Positions 1 to 11,621 of a stretch of 64,000 nt of DNA are shown here, piece by piece (the stretch's first letter is position 1; every line of letters begins with the position of its first letter). The position numbers were made by a program, and so were the translations under genes. Source of the DNA: Rhododendron vialii. Lineage: Eukaryota; Streptophyta; Magnoliopsida; Ericales; Ericaceae. Under the pieces are notes generated by a model. The model was not told the origin of the DNA. It did not search any database and worked only from the letters and a program-made list of their open reading frames with translations. The stretch covers positions 35,759,001 through 35,823,000 of the forward strand of contig NC_080563.1 in the NCBI RefSeq assembly GCF_030253575.1. Reading direction: 5' to 3'.

Positions 1-298
1 TAAATTTGGGTTGAAAGTTAACTACAGTCGGATAAATATGTTTTTAAGAAAAAAAATTAGGCGTACTGTAAAAAACTTAGTCAATTTTTTTATTTTTTAT
101 TTTGCCAAGAAAAGACAAAGGGAAAAAGAAGAGGAATAAGATACAAGGGTATTATAGTTAGTTCAACTTTACTGTTAACGGAGTTATGATTGCACTTTAC
201 TTCAACAGCATAGGGAGGCGATTTGGTCATTAATAAAATACAAGAGGGTCATCTGCCAAACGACCAAACTATAGAGAGATAATCCATAATTTGCCCTC
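1..298. other. AT-rich stretch without a gene
   Basis: No reading frame of note and no recognisable domain. The direct repeat shared with position 12005 starts immediately after it. Confidence 0.5.
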
Positions 299-426
299 GA
301 TACAAAATGCTGAAGGTTTTCATCTTTTCTTTTTTCTTTTTTCTTATAGTGTTATTTGCTTTCCTTGACGTACTTCCCAAGTCTTCGCTATACATTTGTC
401 AACTTTGCTACGATGAGAGAATATTT

Positions 427-550
427 AAGTTGCTAATTTTGTCACTTTTTTTTTTGTTAACGTCACTTTTCTGTAGGTGTATTTTTTGTACGAAAATATA
501 CTTACAGAAAAGTGGGGTTAATAAAAAAGAGAGTTGCAAAATTATTTCCC
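427..550. mobile_element. Hairpin MITE (family B), copy 1
   Basis: The two halves are near-complementary around position 490, with arms such as CACTTTTCTGTAGGTGTA against TATACTTACAGAAAAGTG. It is flanked by AATATTT at 420-426 and 551-557. The paralogous site near 12121 has the flanking sequence with only one AATATTT and no insertion, which is an empty site. A related hairpin is at 22702-22815. Confidence 0.8.
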
Positions 551-1453
551 AATATTTTTCCTAAAATGCACGAATTTCATTTGATTGTTATTCCCACGAA
601 TTGACCATTGAAATACCCTCCACAAAGGATAATAGATGCCATTTCCAATAGGCTATTGGACGTTCATATTTGACTTTCACCCCCGGGACTAATAGCCATG
701 TTGAATTTATGGACACTCTCTTTCCCTCCTCTGCGTGACTCTGGACCCCTATAATTTTAACCTACAAAACTCGAAGGCCTCTGGAAACCATTTTTAGGGT
801 GTCTTCCACCAACACAAATAAAGTATTTATTGTGAAAGAATGTTATGTCTCGTAAAACGAAAAAATAAGTACCTTAGCGGAACGGGACCTAACCGTTCTA
901 TCTACCTTACGGTAGGGTACCCTAAGGTTTAAACACTTTAAAGTTTTTTAGAATGCATTTTCCTATCATATGATTTTAATGATTTAGGCACTTTCAGAGG
1001 ATACCTTAAGGTTTTAGACACTTTCATAAAGTACCCTAAGGTTTTAGGCACTTTCACTAATTTTTTGTTATCAGTGAACTTTCACTATTTTTTTAGAAAG
1101 AGTATTTTAGTAATGGTTATGTAACACATTTGTCCTTATATTTGATTGATTGCAAAGGTGCATGTCCTTTGAGCTCAAAAAATATAAATATGATAAATAT
1201 TTTTGGCTATGTCATAATTCATACTCTTGTATTCTTTCTCCGATTAAAAAAGAAATTATCTTGAGTTTTCTTCCTCCAACGAATGAGAAACACGGTAAAT
1301 ACTTAATATTGACGAAAAGTCAAATAAAAAGGACAAAAAAAATTCAACAAAATCAATTATGCGACGTACAAGATCCAAAAGGTCAAAAAAAAAAAAAAAC
1401 TTCATAATCAAGAGACGTGTATAATCATGATCCAAAAGGTTAAAAAAAACTTC

Positions 1454-1669
1454 GGCTTTGTTTGTTTGCTAGTTTTGAGTATTTTAGTTTTGATAGTGGA
1501 TGGAGAGAGAAATAGATTAATAATTGAAGGGAGGAGTAATGACTAGAGAAAGATAGAGAGAAAAATAAAAGTAATAATTAAAGATATAAGATAATGATTG
1601 GAGAAAATAATAGAGTAATGATTAGAAAATTAAACTAAAACAAAGTTCAAATGCGAAACTAACAAAGCC
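1454..1669. mobile_element. Small terminal-inverted-repeat element
   Basis: It starts GGCTTTGTTTGTTTGC and ends with the inverse of GGCTTTGTTAGTTTCGC. It is absent from the equivalent place in repeat copy 2 (near 12860). A stretch of about 27 bp (CATAATCAAGAGAC and following) is found on both sides of it, so the exact insertion boundary is unclear. No coding capacity. Confidence 0.6.
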
Positions 1670-2264
1670 ATAATCAAGAGACATGTATAATCATGAGTCC
1701 AAAAACTACGTACAAGGCAACTTTAGAGGGTGTCTGGAGCTCTTATTTTACATGCAACTTTAGAGGGTGTCTGGAGCTCTTATTTTACATTTTTGGAGCG
1801 TGAGACGGTGAGAGTAATGCAATTTGAGAGCCAATTTTAGAATTTATTGTGTTAAAAGGCGTTCGGTAAAATAAATTAAAAAATGCAAAACTCAAATATC
1901 ACAATCTAGAGGACCTTTTTGAATTCCAATCATACTTTCACTCAATAAACTCTTCCGCAAAATTCGTTGTGCACGTATAATCCTACACTTTTAGCAGTTC
2001 TCACTGTATAGGAAAGAATTATAATTTACCATCTAAATTCCACAAATCTAAAATATGCACTTAAACACTTTATTGGTGGTGGAAGATCATTTATTGACTG
2101 CAAAAAAATTCAAAATAAAATCTTTTTGGATTTATTTTTGTACTAAATCAAGAAAATTTAATTTTGATCATAATACGAACCAATAATCCAATTTTTTTTA
2201 AAAAAAAACTAACAAATGCAGAATTTTGTTGAATAACGAAAGAAATAATACTCCATAACTATTA

Positions 2265-2547
2265 CTTTCTCCCTCATTTTTTAAGTGTCCAACTTCGTAA
2301 CTCCATTTTATTAAAAAAAAAACATCATCATTATACTTTTTACATCAATTTTTACCTCTACTTTCCCTACTTATCCTCTATGTAAATATTATCATTATAC
2401 TTTTACTCACTAACTTTTCAAAATACAATATAATTTTAGGGGCAAAATAAAAAATATATCAATTTTTATCCATTAAATTTACAAAATGGATATTTACTAG
2501 GTGACAACCCAAAATAGAATACTAGATTCTAAAAAAGAGACGGAAGG
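2265..2547. mobile_element. Stowaway-like MITE
   Basis: It is bounded by TA dinucleotides and has ends resembling the Stowaway consensus (CTCCCTCCGTCCC): CTTTCTCCCTC at the left, GAGACGGAAGG at the right. The same element in repeat copy 2 (13438-14297) keeps a better right end (GGACGGAGGGAG) and hosts a nested hAT-like insertion. It therefore predates the duplication. Confidence 0.65.
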
Positions 2548-3009
2548 TACGTGTATTAAACCAAAATAGGCCTAACGGTGCAAAAGCAGATCATATGATT
2601 CAGTATTTACTCAATAAAAATTGAGACAATGGATCTATAGAAGTTTATGAGGTCAGCTAAGCTGCATGCACGGACGCGGATATAAAAAAGGTGACACAAT
2701 AATTCGAGGAAAAGAAATGAGGACACCGACATGGCGAAAAGACAACACAAACATCAGAACCTAAAGAAAACTACTCATAAGGCAACTACCAAGACGTATC
2801 GGTGCTTCGTGGTACTTCAGCAACTTCAACAGGAATGATAACTTACCCCTTAGTTGCATGAAGCGAGAGCGGGTGCGTAAGCGGAAGTGGGGGCTGGAGG
2901 GAGGGAATACAGAAGCTCTCAAGATTGGAAGAGTGTACATATATTATGAAAATAATGTAACATAAAGTATTCACTTTAAAAATAAAATCATTTTATAGGT
3001 AGTAAAAAT

Positions 3010-3960
3010 ATGAGCTAAGTCCTCCATAATTAATCGAGGTATACATAAACTGATCCGAACACTTGAGTTATGGGAAGAAAAAGACACTATTAGTGCTTGA
3101 CGTATAGCGGTGCATTGGTCAAGTCTGCTTTCTAAATCAACCAGTGCTCCATCTTCTTGTTACGTTATTGACCCGATATACAAGGCCCACTATATTTCTA
3201 CCCCAAACACTTTTTTTCCAAAATTTCTATAAGGAAGTGAGTGATGTTTCTTGCAGAAACTACTGGGATGGTACTGTATGAGGTTCCCTTTGACAGATCA
3301 CTTTGAGCGTGCATTGAATGTAAACTAAACCAACTTACTCGAGTTTAATTTGTGTTCGACTCATAGTTGCTATCAACTTTTTTGGGGTTAGTCCATAGAG
3401 AGTTTTGCTCTGACTTTAATTGGGTCCTCCACAAGTAGGTGGTGGGATTGGTCCTCCAAGATTAATCTAGGTGTGCATAAACTGGCCAAGACACTTGAAT
3501 TATCAAAAAAACAAAACCCACTAAGAGTGCTTGACTTGGACTCTGGAGTGTATGGTGGTGCATTGGTCAAGTCTGCTTTCTAAATCAACCAGTGCTCCAT
3601 CTTCTTGTTACGTGATTGACCCGATATACATGGCCCACCATATTTCTAGCCCAATATACAAGGCGCTTCTTTCGAATCTTTGAAAAAACGCACATGACAC
3701 AATTATTTTTAGAATATAAATATTTTTTTCATATAGGTGCGCCTCTCTTTAAAAAGGTGCACGTCTCGGACCCAACAGAATTTTGCGCTTCGGTGCGCCT
3801 TTTATCCTTACAACTATGGAAGTGAGTGATGTTTCCAGCACAGAAACTACGGGGATGGTGCTGTATGAGGTTTGCTTTGACAGATTACTTTGAGCATGCA
3901 TTGAATGTAAACTAAACCAACTTACTCGAGTTTAATTCATGTTCGACTCGGTTTTTAAAT
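3010..3960 (+). repeat. Tandem duplication of a ~0.4-kb unit
   Basis: Unit 1 (about 3010-3370) and unit 2 (about 3440-3958) share long blocks in the same order, for instance GGTCAAGTCTGCTTTCTAAA and ACTAAACCAACTTACTCGAG. Unit 2 contains about 150 extra bases between 3660 and 3820. No coding function was recognised. The stretch after it to 4680 holds no gene that I can see. Confidence 0.8.
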
Positions 3961-4679
3961 ATTTATCAGGCCAGTACACTCATCTTAAAGCCGGTTAATG
4001 TTCTCCACTCAGTTCGTGATCGGCTCGACTGAAGCCTGGGATCGGAACGAATGCCAGTACAAATTTTTAAAGCTTTTTTAACCTGTCATATCAAAATGGA
4101 AAAATTCACTGCTTGACTCGACTGAGATTGTTTGCCGTTCTAAATGAATCGAACCCCTCCTGTACGTTTAGGTGAACGAATTATATCTTGCATATCGCGT
4201 GACATAAAGTTATTTATCTAGACACCTCTCTACGTTTATCCGTTTTCCATGGTCATCCCCTCTACGAATTTTTGCTAAGACAAGACCCCACATTAAAATT
4301 TATTTTTCCCCTAGACTCCTTCCGTCAGCCTTCCGTTTAGAACCGATAGTTTTTTCACCTAAAAGTGGTAAAATTTTCCAAAATTGCCCCCTACTTTTAT
4401 TTTTGCCCCACTTTGGCAGAGACCACCACCCACGCCACCCTTCCCTCACTGCAACCACCACACCGTCGGCCACCACCCTTCTCTCTCTCTCTCTCTCGGA
4501 GTAACAAATTGGCAAATTCTACCATTTTTTAATTAGGTAAAATGAACTATCATTTTAAGAAAACCATAGGAAAGGCGGTTGAAATTACTTGCACTTCATT
4601 CACCTCACACACGATTACATGATAGTATGTGCTCAGAAAATAAAGAATAGAGAAACCCACCCCACCCCTTTAACATTAC

Positions 4680-5065
4680 CTTTCATACAAGACTTGAGTA
4701 CCTCCCATTGGGTGCCCTCAATCACTTTATAGACCAACGAGTTCTTGGCGACAACGAGATTGGTACTTTCCGGCAACGATTTGCGGAGGTCTTGGAGCTG
4801 TTTGACGGTGAGGCCTTTGTATTTGATGCCGGCGAGGAGGTGGCAGTCTTGGAGGCGGTGTTTGACGGTTTCGACAGTTTCTTCCTTCTTGGTTCGGCTG
4901 ATAGCGGAGCGGATTGTGGTGCGGCGCCGGCGCCGACGAGGCGGAGGGGAAGTGGGAATAGGGAAGGGATGGAGGGTTTTGGACGTGGGATTTTATGGAT
5001 AGGGTTTGAGAGGGAGAGGAGAGTGGTGGTTTTGAGGAGGGGAAGGTGAAGAGAGTGGCTTCCAA
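4680..5065 (-). pseudogene. Exon-1 remnant of plastid ribosomal protein uL10 (RPL10)
   Basis: Reading the minus strand from about 4925 to 4680 gives an unmistakable uL10c core: TIRSAISRTKKEETVETVK, then LLAGIKYKGLTVKQLQDLRK, VVAKNSLVYKVIEGTQWEV and KSCMKG. It stops at a good splice donor (GTAATG at 4679). Intact uL10c continues with a second half of the protein in later exons; I could not find it between 1 and 4677. The N-terminus is broken. The transit-peptide-like stretch (EATLFTFPSSKPPLSSPSQT) lies in a different frame, its expected start codon reads TTG at 5065-5063, and the core frame is closed upstream by TAA at 4995-4993 with no ATG after it. I read this as a nuclear gene fragment carrying a frameshift, a lost start and lost downstream exons. 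A long intron running off the left edge is possible but would not repair the start. Confidence 0.8.
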
Positions 5066-5344
5066 GGTGAAGGATGAGAGAGGGATTTTCCGATTGTGGG
5101 GAGAGGGAGAGGGAGAGAGAGTGGTGTATTCGGTGGCGCTCGGCTGCGTGACGGTGATCGTGAAGGGAGAGTTCAGGATTTGGGGCAAAATTTTGGAGAG
5201 AGAGAGAGAGGTGCGTGGGATGAGCTGGTATATTGGAAATAAATACGTAAGGGCAAAATAGTCTTTTCATTTTTTCCATTCAACGGAGCTGCGTTCTTCA
5301 AATGGAAACTTCAATGAGGGGTCTTGCCGTGGAGCAAATTCGTA

Positions 5345-5542
5345 GAGGAATGTTAGGGACAAAGAAAATGAATAAAGAATTGATCCTTAAAGTGTACTTG
5401 AACGGTTTAGATGCACTGTGCAGTGCATCTAAACCGTTCAAGTACACTTTAAGGGTCAATTTTTTGCACAGTGCATCTAAACCGTTCAAGTACACTTTAA
5501 GGGTCAATTCTTTATCCATTTTCTTTGGACGTAGCATTTCTC
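5345..5542. mobile_element. Mutator-type MITE with a very strong hairpin
   Basis: Flanked by the 9-bp duplication AAATTCGTA (5336-5344 and 5543-5551). Terminal repeats run GAGGAATGTTAGGGACAAAG at the left and the inverse of GAGAAATGCTACGTCCAAAG at the right. The centre is a near-perfect palindrome (about 40-bp arms meeting near 5420), and the right arm is then repeated once more in tandem (from about 5467). A transcript would fold into a long perfect stem, a plausible small-RNA source. Confidence 0.85.
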
Positions 5543-5892
5543 AAATTCGTAAGGGGAGTGACCGTAAAAAACGGATAAACATCTGTTCTTGCTTATGATG
5601 CCCTGCCGCAAATTTTGGACTCTGTTGGGCTTTTTCAATGGGCGTTTCCCAAACATTTGTTTGATGCTAATTGTGGCTCAGAATAGTCTTCTGCCCATAG
5701 CCCATATTGTGGTGCCCATAGCCCATATTGTGGTATCCCCATTGGAATGTTTTGATACTTTTTTGAGCATACAAACGTCTGAAAAAATATAGGAAACTCG
5801 TATTTTGGTTTGCGAATATAACTAGCTCAATCATTCTCTGCGTAGAGAAAATACTTGGAAGAGTTTCTACGACTTGTACTAACAGTAGCCTT

Positions 5893-8800
5893 TTATTGTA
5901 AAGATAAGTGTTCCAGATTGAATAGTTGCCCTAACGTTACCGAGAGGAACGACTCAGCCAATAGGTGATGCTTCTGAGTCGATAGCTCTTTGGAAACTTG
6001 GTTCATGAATGGCCGAGATTGCGGAGTAGAGCACAAGCATTCGAATGCAATTCTCATGGCGGAAACTACTTGTTGCGCAACTTGATCCGTTGGAGCCAAG
6101 AGACGTTGGTCCACGACATCCTTCAACAATATGTGATCGGCAGAGTTTGGTGATGACAACGATAGAAATGAGATGAAGGCACCCGGGTGACTTCCCAAGA
6201 TCACCTCCAATGTTACCACTCCAAAACTATAAACGTCGCATTTCTCGTTCACTTCCATTGTGTAAGCAAGCTCTGTCAAGAAAAGAAAAGTAAAGACACA
6301 AATAAAGTAGACTACTAAAATTGCTCGTTCTTCCTTGCATCAATGTTCAAATCACACTTTCCTACATGGGAGTATCACTTATCATTCAAGTTCTGTAACA
6401 ACATATATACCTTGAATCATATTTATCATTCACAAAAGTATTTGAACAAAAGCATTCCATCACTTACGTGTCTTTATAATCAATGAATTATCCTTCCTCA
6501 CACAAAAAATAAGATTTCCCTAATTTTTAATTAGAGCCTACTATTTTGTTTTAACACCCCGACTTGTTTTGCGAGTGTACGGAGAGTGTCCGGAACATTT
6601 TTTATAGTGTCCCCATAAAAAAAGATGTGAAAAAATAGGACACTTCGGATTTAAGTGTCGCACACTTATTCGGAGAGTATCAGTGTCCGGCAAGTGTCTG
6701 ATGCCGATACTTGACTTCCAAGAAGTGTCCGTGCTACACTGCTACATAGGATTGTAGAGTTGACCTAAAGGAACCTCCAAATCCAACAAGCACCTAATAT
6801 GCAAACCACAAATAGGCTTAGAAATTTGGATAAAAATAAACAATCTTAATAGAAGTTTACCTGGTGCAGTATATCCAAATGTCCCAGCAAATGAGGTCCA
6901 GTTAGAGGAATCAGGCTTCAAAAGCCTAGCCGTGCCAAAGTCCGAGACGTGAGCCTCATACTCTAAATCCAACAAAATGTTTTTGCTCGATACGTCTCGA
7001 TGAACCAGAGGAGGAGAGCAGTCATGGTGCATGTATGATAAAGCATTCGCCACACCTTTAACCACATTTACCCTCTCAATCCATCCGAATCCTACTGCCC
7101 GTTCGTTGTTGCTTAGTATCGCTCCCAAGCTTCCCTGCTCCAAGAACTCGTAAACCAAGAACGAGTGTCGTGTGTGGAAGCAGTACCCATAAAGCTTCAC
7201 AATGTTTCGGTGTCTTACTTGCGCCAACGCACGAATCTCAGCCGCGAAACATCTCAAGTTGGTTGCTGCTTCAGCTTCACTATCTTGCGACGAGTGAAGT
7301 TTCTTCACAGCAACAACTTGGCCGTTTGGCAGCTCAGCCTTATAAACGAGCCCTGTTGCTCCCTCCCCAACGTAGTATTTCAAGTTGAACTCTTCCGTCG
7401 ATTCGATTATGTTTTCATACAACATTTTGCCGTCGTAGCTCCAGATAGCAAACAAATTGTCCTGCTCCACTTCTCGCCCTGATCTGTTTTCTGCGCTCCC
7501 TTCGGTTCCCTCATGTCTTGCTCTTCCTCGACGAAGAGACAAAACTATAAGAATTACAACTAGAACACAAAGAACACTTAGAAAAGGAGTTATTATGCTT
7601 AGAATCAGTACTAAGTTGTGCTTCTTCCCGTCAACTTTGCTCCTACTCGTGGAAGGGCAAATCTTCAAACCGGGGGCGTTTCCACACAAGTTTCTGTTGT
7701 TCGCAAATGCCTCCCCTAGAGCTTCGCGAAAGGCTTTCGTGTTAGGAATAGGACCCTCCAACTGATTATAGGACAAATCAACATTCGTCAAGCTTAGCAA
7801 TCCATAAAAAGTGGGTGGAATGCGGCCGCGAAGCTCATTGTGGGAGAGATTCAACATTTCCAACCGAAGCATATCTCCAATCTGTGGTGGTATCTCTCCC
7901 GCCAGCAGGTTTCGACTGAGGTCGAGATTTTCAAGAGAGTGCAAATTGCCAATCTCAAACGGAAGGCCTCCCGTTAATTCGTTGCGGCTCAAATTCAAGT
8001 CTCTCAGTCTCGAGCAATTCCCCAGAAGCGATGGAATCGGTCCCGTTAAATTGTTAGTCGCGAGGTCAAGCCTTTCAAGGTTGCTAGAGAGCATCCCATT
8101 CCCGACAGGAATGTTACCTGAAAGTTTGTTGTTGTCTAAGAAAAGGACGCGCAACGAGGCCAAATCCACCAATTCCTTTGGAATAACTCCGGTGATGTGA
8201 TTCGATGAGAGGTCGATTTCTTGTAATTTTTGTGCTTCTGCAAGCTCAGCCGGTATCTCTCCGGACACTCGAGTATTGGAAATGCTTAGTTTCGTCAAGT
8301 TTTGTAACCGCCCCCAGTCCCAAGAAAGTTGCCCGTAAAAATCGTTATGACTCAGATCAATGTACTCTAATCTTGGGTATACGCCGAAATCTTCAGCTAT
8401 GTTTCCCGTCAGCCGATTCTTCTCAAGCCTAAGTCTCATCAGCTTGGTGCAGTTTTTCATGGTTTGTGGGATTGTACCAGAAAATTGGTTGCCAGGTGCA
8501 GTAAACTTCTCAAGTGATCCACCAAGGCACAATTCTTGTGGTAAATGGCCACTGAAATTGTTTTCACCTATAAATAGTCCCTTCATTTGTGTGAGATTGT
8601 TCATTTCTAGAGGAAGATTGCCACTAAGTTTGTTTGTAAATAACGTTAGCAGGACGAGAGAGCTTAGCTTTCCGATTTCAGCAGGGACGGAGCCAGAAAT
8701 TTCGTTATAGTGTAACCTCAAGTAGGTGAGCCTTGTCAAGTTCCCTATCGAGGGAGGAATGGTTCCCGAAAGATAGTTTGAATAGAGAAGCACAACGCTC

Positions 8801-9273
8801 AAGTTCCCGAGGAGACCAATCGAACTCGGGATTGGTCCGTGGAATTGATTTCTTGACAGAGATAGGAAACTGAGTTCGGAAAGGTTACTTATGGAGGAAG
8901 GAATGGTTCCGTAAAAGGAGTTGTCTTTCAGGTCAAGACCCTGCAAGTGAGGAAACAACGAGAAATCGAAATTCGAAAGCTTACCCTTTACGCCAAAATT
9001 CCTGAGGTTTATCTCGATGACCGTTCCGTGCTCGTTGCACTTAATTCCTTGCCATTGACATGGCGATGAAGAGGAATTTTTGGGTTCAGAAGATTTCCAG
9101 GATAGGAGAGGTGGGGAACTGGGTTTAGTATATTGAAGGGTGGATTTCCATTTGAGAAGTGATATTGTAGCAGCTTCTTCATTAAAGTTGAAAGCAGAGG
9201 AGGGGGTAGTGAAGAAAATAGGGAAGAAATCAAGAAGTAGAAAGAGGAGTGATTTTTTGAAGGAGGATACCAT
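5893..9273 (-). CDS. LRR receptor-like kinase, MIK2-like (LRR-RLK subfamily XI/XII type)
   Basis: Two exons, 9273-6861 and 6272-5893, joined at a GT-AG intron that falls inside the APE motif (GYTAP|ELAYTME), giving 930 residues, normal for the family. The start at 9273 (MVSSFKK) was chosen because a hydrophobic signal peptide follows it directly; the frame is open further upstream. Domains in order: signal peptide, LRRNT with the Cys pair around PCQWQGIKC, about 17 plant-type LRRs (LxxLxLxxNxxxGxIP), one membrane span near residues 553-580, and a kinase domain. Kinase motifs are complete: GEGATG loop, VAVKKL lysine, VHRDVSSKN catalytic loop, SDFGTA, APE and DVYSFGVV, so it is an RD-type and probably active kinase. 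Such proteins sit in the plasma membrane and sense extracellular peptides or damage signals; the ligand cannot be told from sequence. The 588-bp intron contains degenerate AGTGTC-rich repeats (6560-6735). Confidence 0.92.
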
Positions 9274-9777
9274 TATGGTTTTGCTTGTGTTTTGATTCAT
9301 TAGATGTGAAGTATTGAGTGAGCACTTATGTATTTGGAGATTGGGGGTGTGTTTTGGTTTCAAGTCAATTGTAGCTCTTTTAGGACGAGACCATGTGGGT
9401 TTGGCCAATTGAATATGATAAAGCAAGTAAGTGTTCGTTCTTTATGAGGTCGCATATTCGAATCTCATGAAAGCCAAACATTCAAAAGCTTGGGATCACT
9501 GGAGGTTTGCCCGGTCGTTAACTTTAGAATTTCAAAATGAGTTGAAGTGCCTACAAGCTGACCCGAATATCGAGTTATAGAAAAAAAGAGTCTTTTAGGA
9601 CCAAGGTTTAGAATAGGAGAGGGAGAGAGTGCTAAGTGGTGGGTTTCTCCTCCATCCTACTTCCCATCTCCTCTTTTTTCCCCATAATGTTCTCTTCCTT
9701 CTTCTCTTCCTCTCAGTCCCCTACCGTCTAGCTATCTCTCTCCTTTGAACGACAGAAACCCAAATTTGGAGTTCTAA
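9274..9777. other. Upstream region of the receptor kinase
   Basis: No separate gene seen. A tRNA-promoter-like B box (ATTCGAATCTC, near 9467) hints at an old SINE remnant. The pyrimidine-rich part near 9640-9740 is low complexity. Confidence 0.4.
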
Positions 9778-10259
9778 GAGCATCTTCAGCCTTGGTCCAA
9801 AATTTTACTCAAATTTGGGTCAAAATCCATTTTTGGTCAGGCTTTCAATGGCAAAATGATTTTTTTAGCCAAATATATTATTTTTTAAGTATTCAATGGC
9901 AATAATGTAAATAATAGAAAAGAACAAATTTGATTTAGGTTAGAAAGTGAGTGATTCGTTCTGGCGGCGGCAGCGGCAGCCATGAATGAGAGAGAGAGAG
10001 ATGTGCAGGTATCCAAGCTTGGAAAAGCCAACACCATGCTCTCAGAGTGGCATGGAAAGAGACATCGAAAAGAGAAAAGAGCCGTTGGAATATTGGGGGA
10101 AAAATGGGGAGAGACTTGGGTTGTCTCAAATTTAGGAGAAAAAAATAGGTAAAACCCAAAATGGGAAAGGATTTGGGTCAAAGATTAGAGAGAGTTTTTT
10201 GTGGGTTTTGCCCAAATTTTAAATTTGGATTTTGAAATGGGTCAAGGTTAAAGATGCTC
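9778..10259. mobile_element. Tourist-like (PIF/Harbinger) MITE, 482 bp
   Basis: It begins GAGCATCTTCAGCC and ends with the inverse (AAAGATGCTC), flanked on both sides by the 3-bp target TAA (9775-9777 and 10260-10262), as expected for PIF/Harbinger MITEs. Open frames inside it are not genes. Confidence 0.85.
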
Positions 10260-10844
10260 TAAATCTGAGTTCTGACTCTTGAATCGATTCTACTATATCA
10301 TTTTAAGTCAGTAACGCTATATCAATAGAGTAGGCCCCCTTTCGTTTTCTCCCAAAACCTTCTTTTTCAAAACGAATATAATTTCAAACTCAAATATAAC
10401 GAAAATGAAAAATGATTTTTCAATTTTTTGCACTGTTTAAAAGATCTCAATGAGATCTATCAAACAATATCCATATTGGTAGGAAAATTATTTGGATAAA
10501 CACATGATTTTTGACCTTGAAATTACCTTCTTTTTCTTAAAGTTCCTTTTTCTAAAATGTGGAACGGCGTCTGGGCCCTCTGGGGTCTTTGTTTTATTTG
10601 TACGTTTCCTCAATTAGAGTATCAGCGTAGTGTGTGTTCGATGCACGGAAACAAGGGGAAAAATCAAATATTTCCCTTTTTTTATAGTCTCTTACGACGA
10701 ATGGAAACAGGAACAAAGGACACTGTAGGACACTCTCTGTAGTGCATCCTGTAGGATGGATCCGGACCGTCCATTTTGACAATCAATGGTTGAGGTCAGT
10801 TCGGTTCAATTAAAGAGGTACATGAGTAGGCTGAGCTCGTTAAG

Positions 10845-10961
10845 GGCTCGGCTTGTTAAGGTTTGAGCCGAGCTCGAGCTCAAGCTTTTTTCTTCGTTTA
10901 GTAAACCAACCGAACTCGAGCTCGACAAAGCTCGGCTTAGCTCGACTCATTTGCAGCCCTA
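10845..10961. mobile_element. Truncated hAT-like element with GAGCTCGGCTC words
   Basis: Internal repeats of GAGCTCGGCT-type words end in TCATTTGCAGCCCTA, the same terminus as the full elements at 55527 and 13573. The left terminus is not recognisable. It directly abuts the target repeat of the MITE at 10971. Confidence 0.6.
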
Positions 10962-10970
10962 AAATTTTAT

Positions 10971-11101
10971 GGGAAAATGACGGCTAAGGACGTGTTTGAT
11001 AATTAATACCCGCCAATGACATTTTCAGCATTAACAAATATTGTTGGCTTGTCCTTGGCGGGTATTAATTATCAAAATACGTTCTGGGCCGTCATTTTCC
11101 C
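10971..11101. mobile_element. Mutator-type MITE (family A), copy 1
   Basis: Terminal repeats are GGGAAAATGACGGC and its inverse GCCGTCATTTTCCC, flanked by a perfect 9-bp duplication AAATTTTAT. The interior is nearly palindromic (GATAATTAATACCCGCCAA against GGCGGGTATTAATTATC). A second copy lies at 22577-22700. Confidence 0.88.
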
Positions 11102-11377
11102 AAATTTTATACTAATGGTGGTTGATTCTTGTTGCGCAAGAGTATAAGACGATCTGTCAATTTCCATCCCGAAATTCATCGCAGAGTACAACCTAAGCCA
11201 TGTGAAGCTGTCTACCTTTTTATGCATTTTCTAGTGAAATGGGCCCAAACCAAATCAGAAACATATAAAGTGGAATGTCTCCGGATGAAGAAAAATGGCA
11301 CACCTTCTACTCCATCTTTGCCATGCAATAATTTCGTACCTCTTTCTTTTTATTAGCAAATGGCTCGAGTAAACTGA

Positions 11378-11621
11378 GGGCCTGTTTGGGAGCTGAGATA
11401 CTATAGTGTGCTTTTGGATTATGAAGAATGCATTTTACATGTTTTGGAGCAAATTATAGAACTGGAGAATACATTCTGAGAAATGAACCAGAGAATTGAG
11501 AATTCAAGAATTATTACTCCCGGATGAGCTTTTTGATTCTCATTATAAATTCAAACACTGTACAGATTCTTATTCAATATGAAAACCAAAAAATTTCTAC
11601 TACAGTATCCCAAACACCCCC
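11378..11621. mobile_element. Tourist-like MITE, 244 bp
   Basis: Left end GGGCCTGTTTGGGA, right end the inverse of GGGGGTGTTTGGGA, flanked by TGA on both sides (11375-11377, 11622-11624). No coding capacity. I see no gene between here and 12004. Confidence 0.7.

Larger units (their letters stand above)
299..3030 (+). repeat. 2.7-kb direct repeat, copy 1
   Basis: The stretch from the words GATACAAAATGCT at about 299 to about 3030 is matched, in the same order and orientation, by 12005-14695. The similarity is high and collinear (for example GACATGTATAATCATGAGTC and ATTGAGACAATGGATCTATA occur in both). Copy 1 has three additions that copy 2 lacks: a hairpin MITE (427-550), a 216-bp terminal-inverted-repeat insertion (1454-1669) and a 30-bp tandem duplication near 1713-1770. 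Copy 2 instead carries a 581-bp hAT-like insertion. No protein is encoded. The LRR receptor kinase gene lies between the two copies. It is either a segmental duplication or two copies of an unrecognised non-coding repeat family. Confidence 0.85.

Noticed and set aside
4708-5261. Plus-strand frames and the 185-codon minus frame around the uL10 relic
   Set aside because: Low-complexity readings of the same region in wrong frames; only the uL10 frame has family similarity.
7165-8710. Several plus-strand open frames opposite the receptor kinase
   Set aside because: They are antisense shadows of the LRR and kinase coding sequence, without domains of their own.
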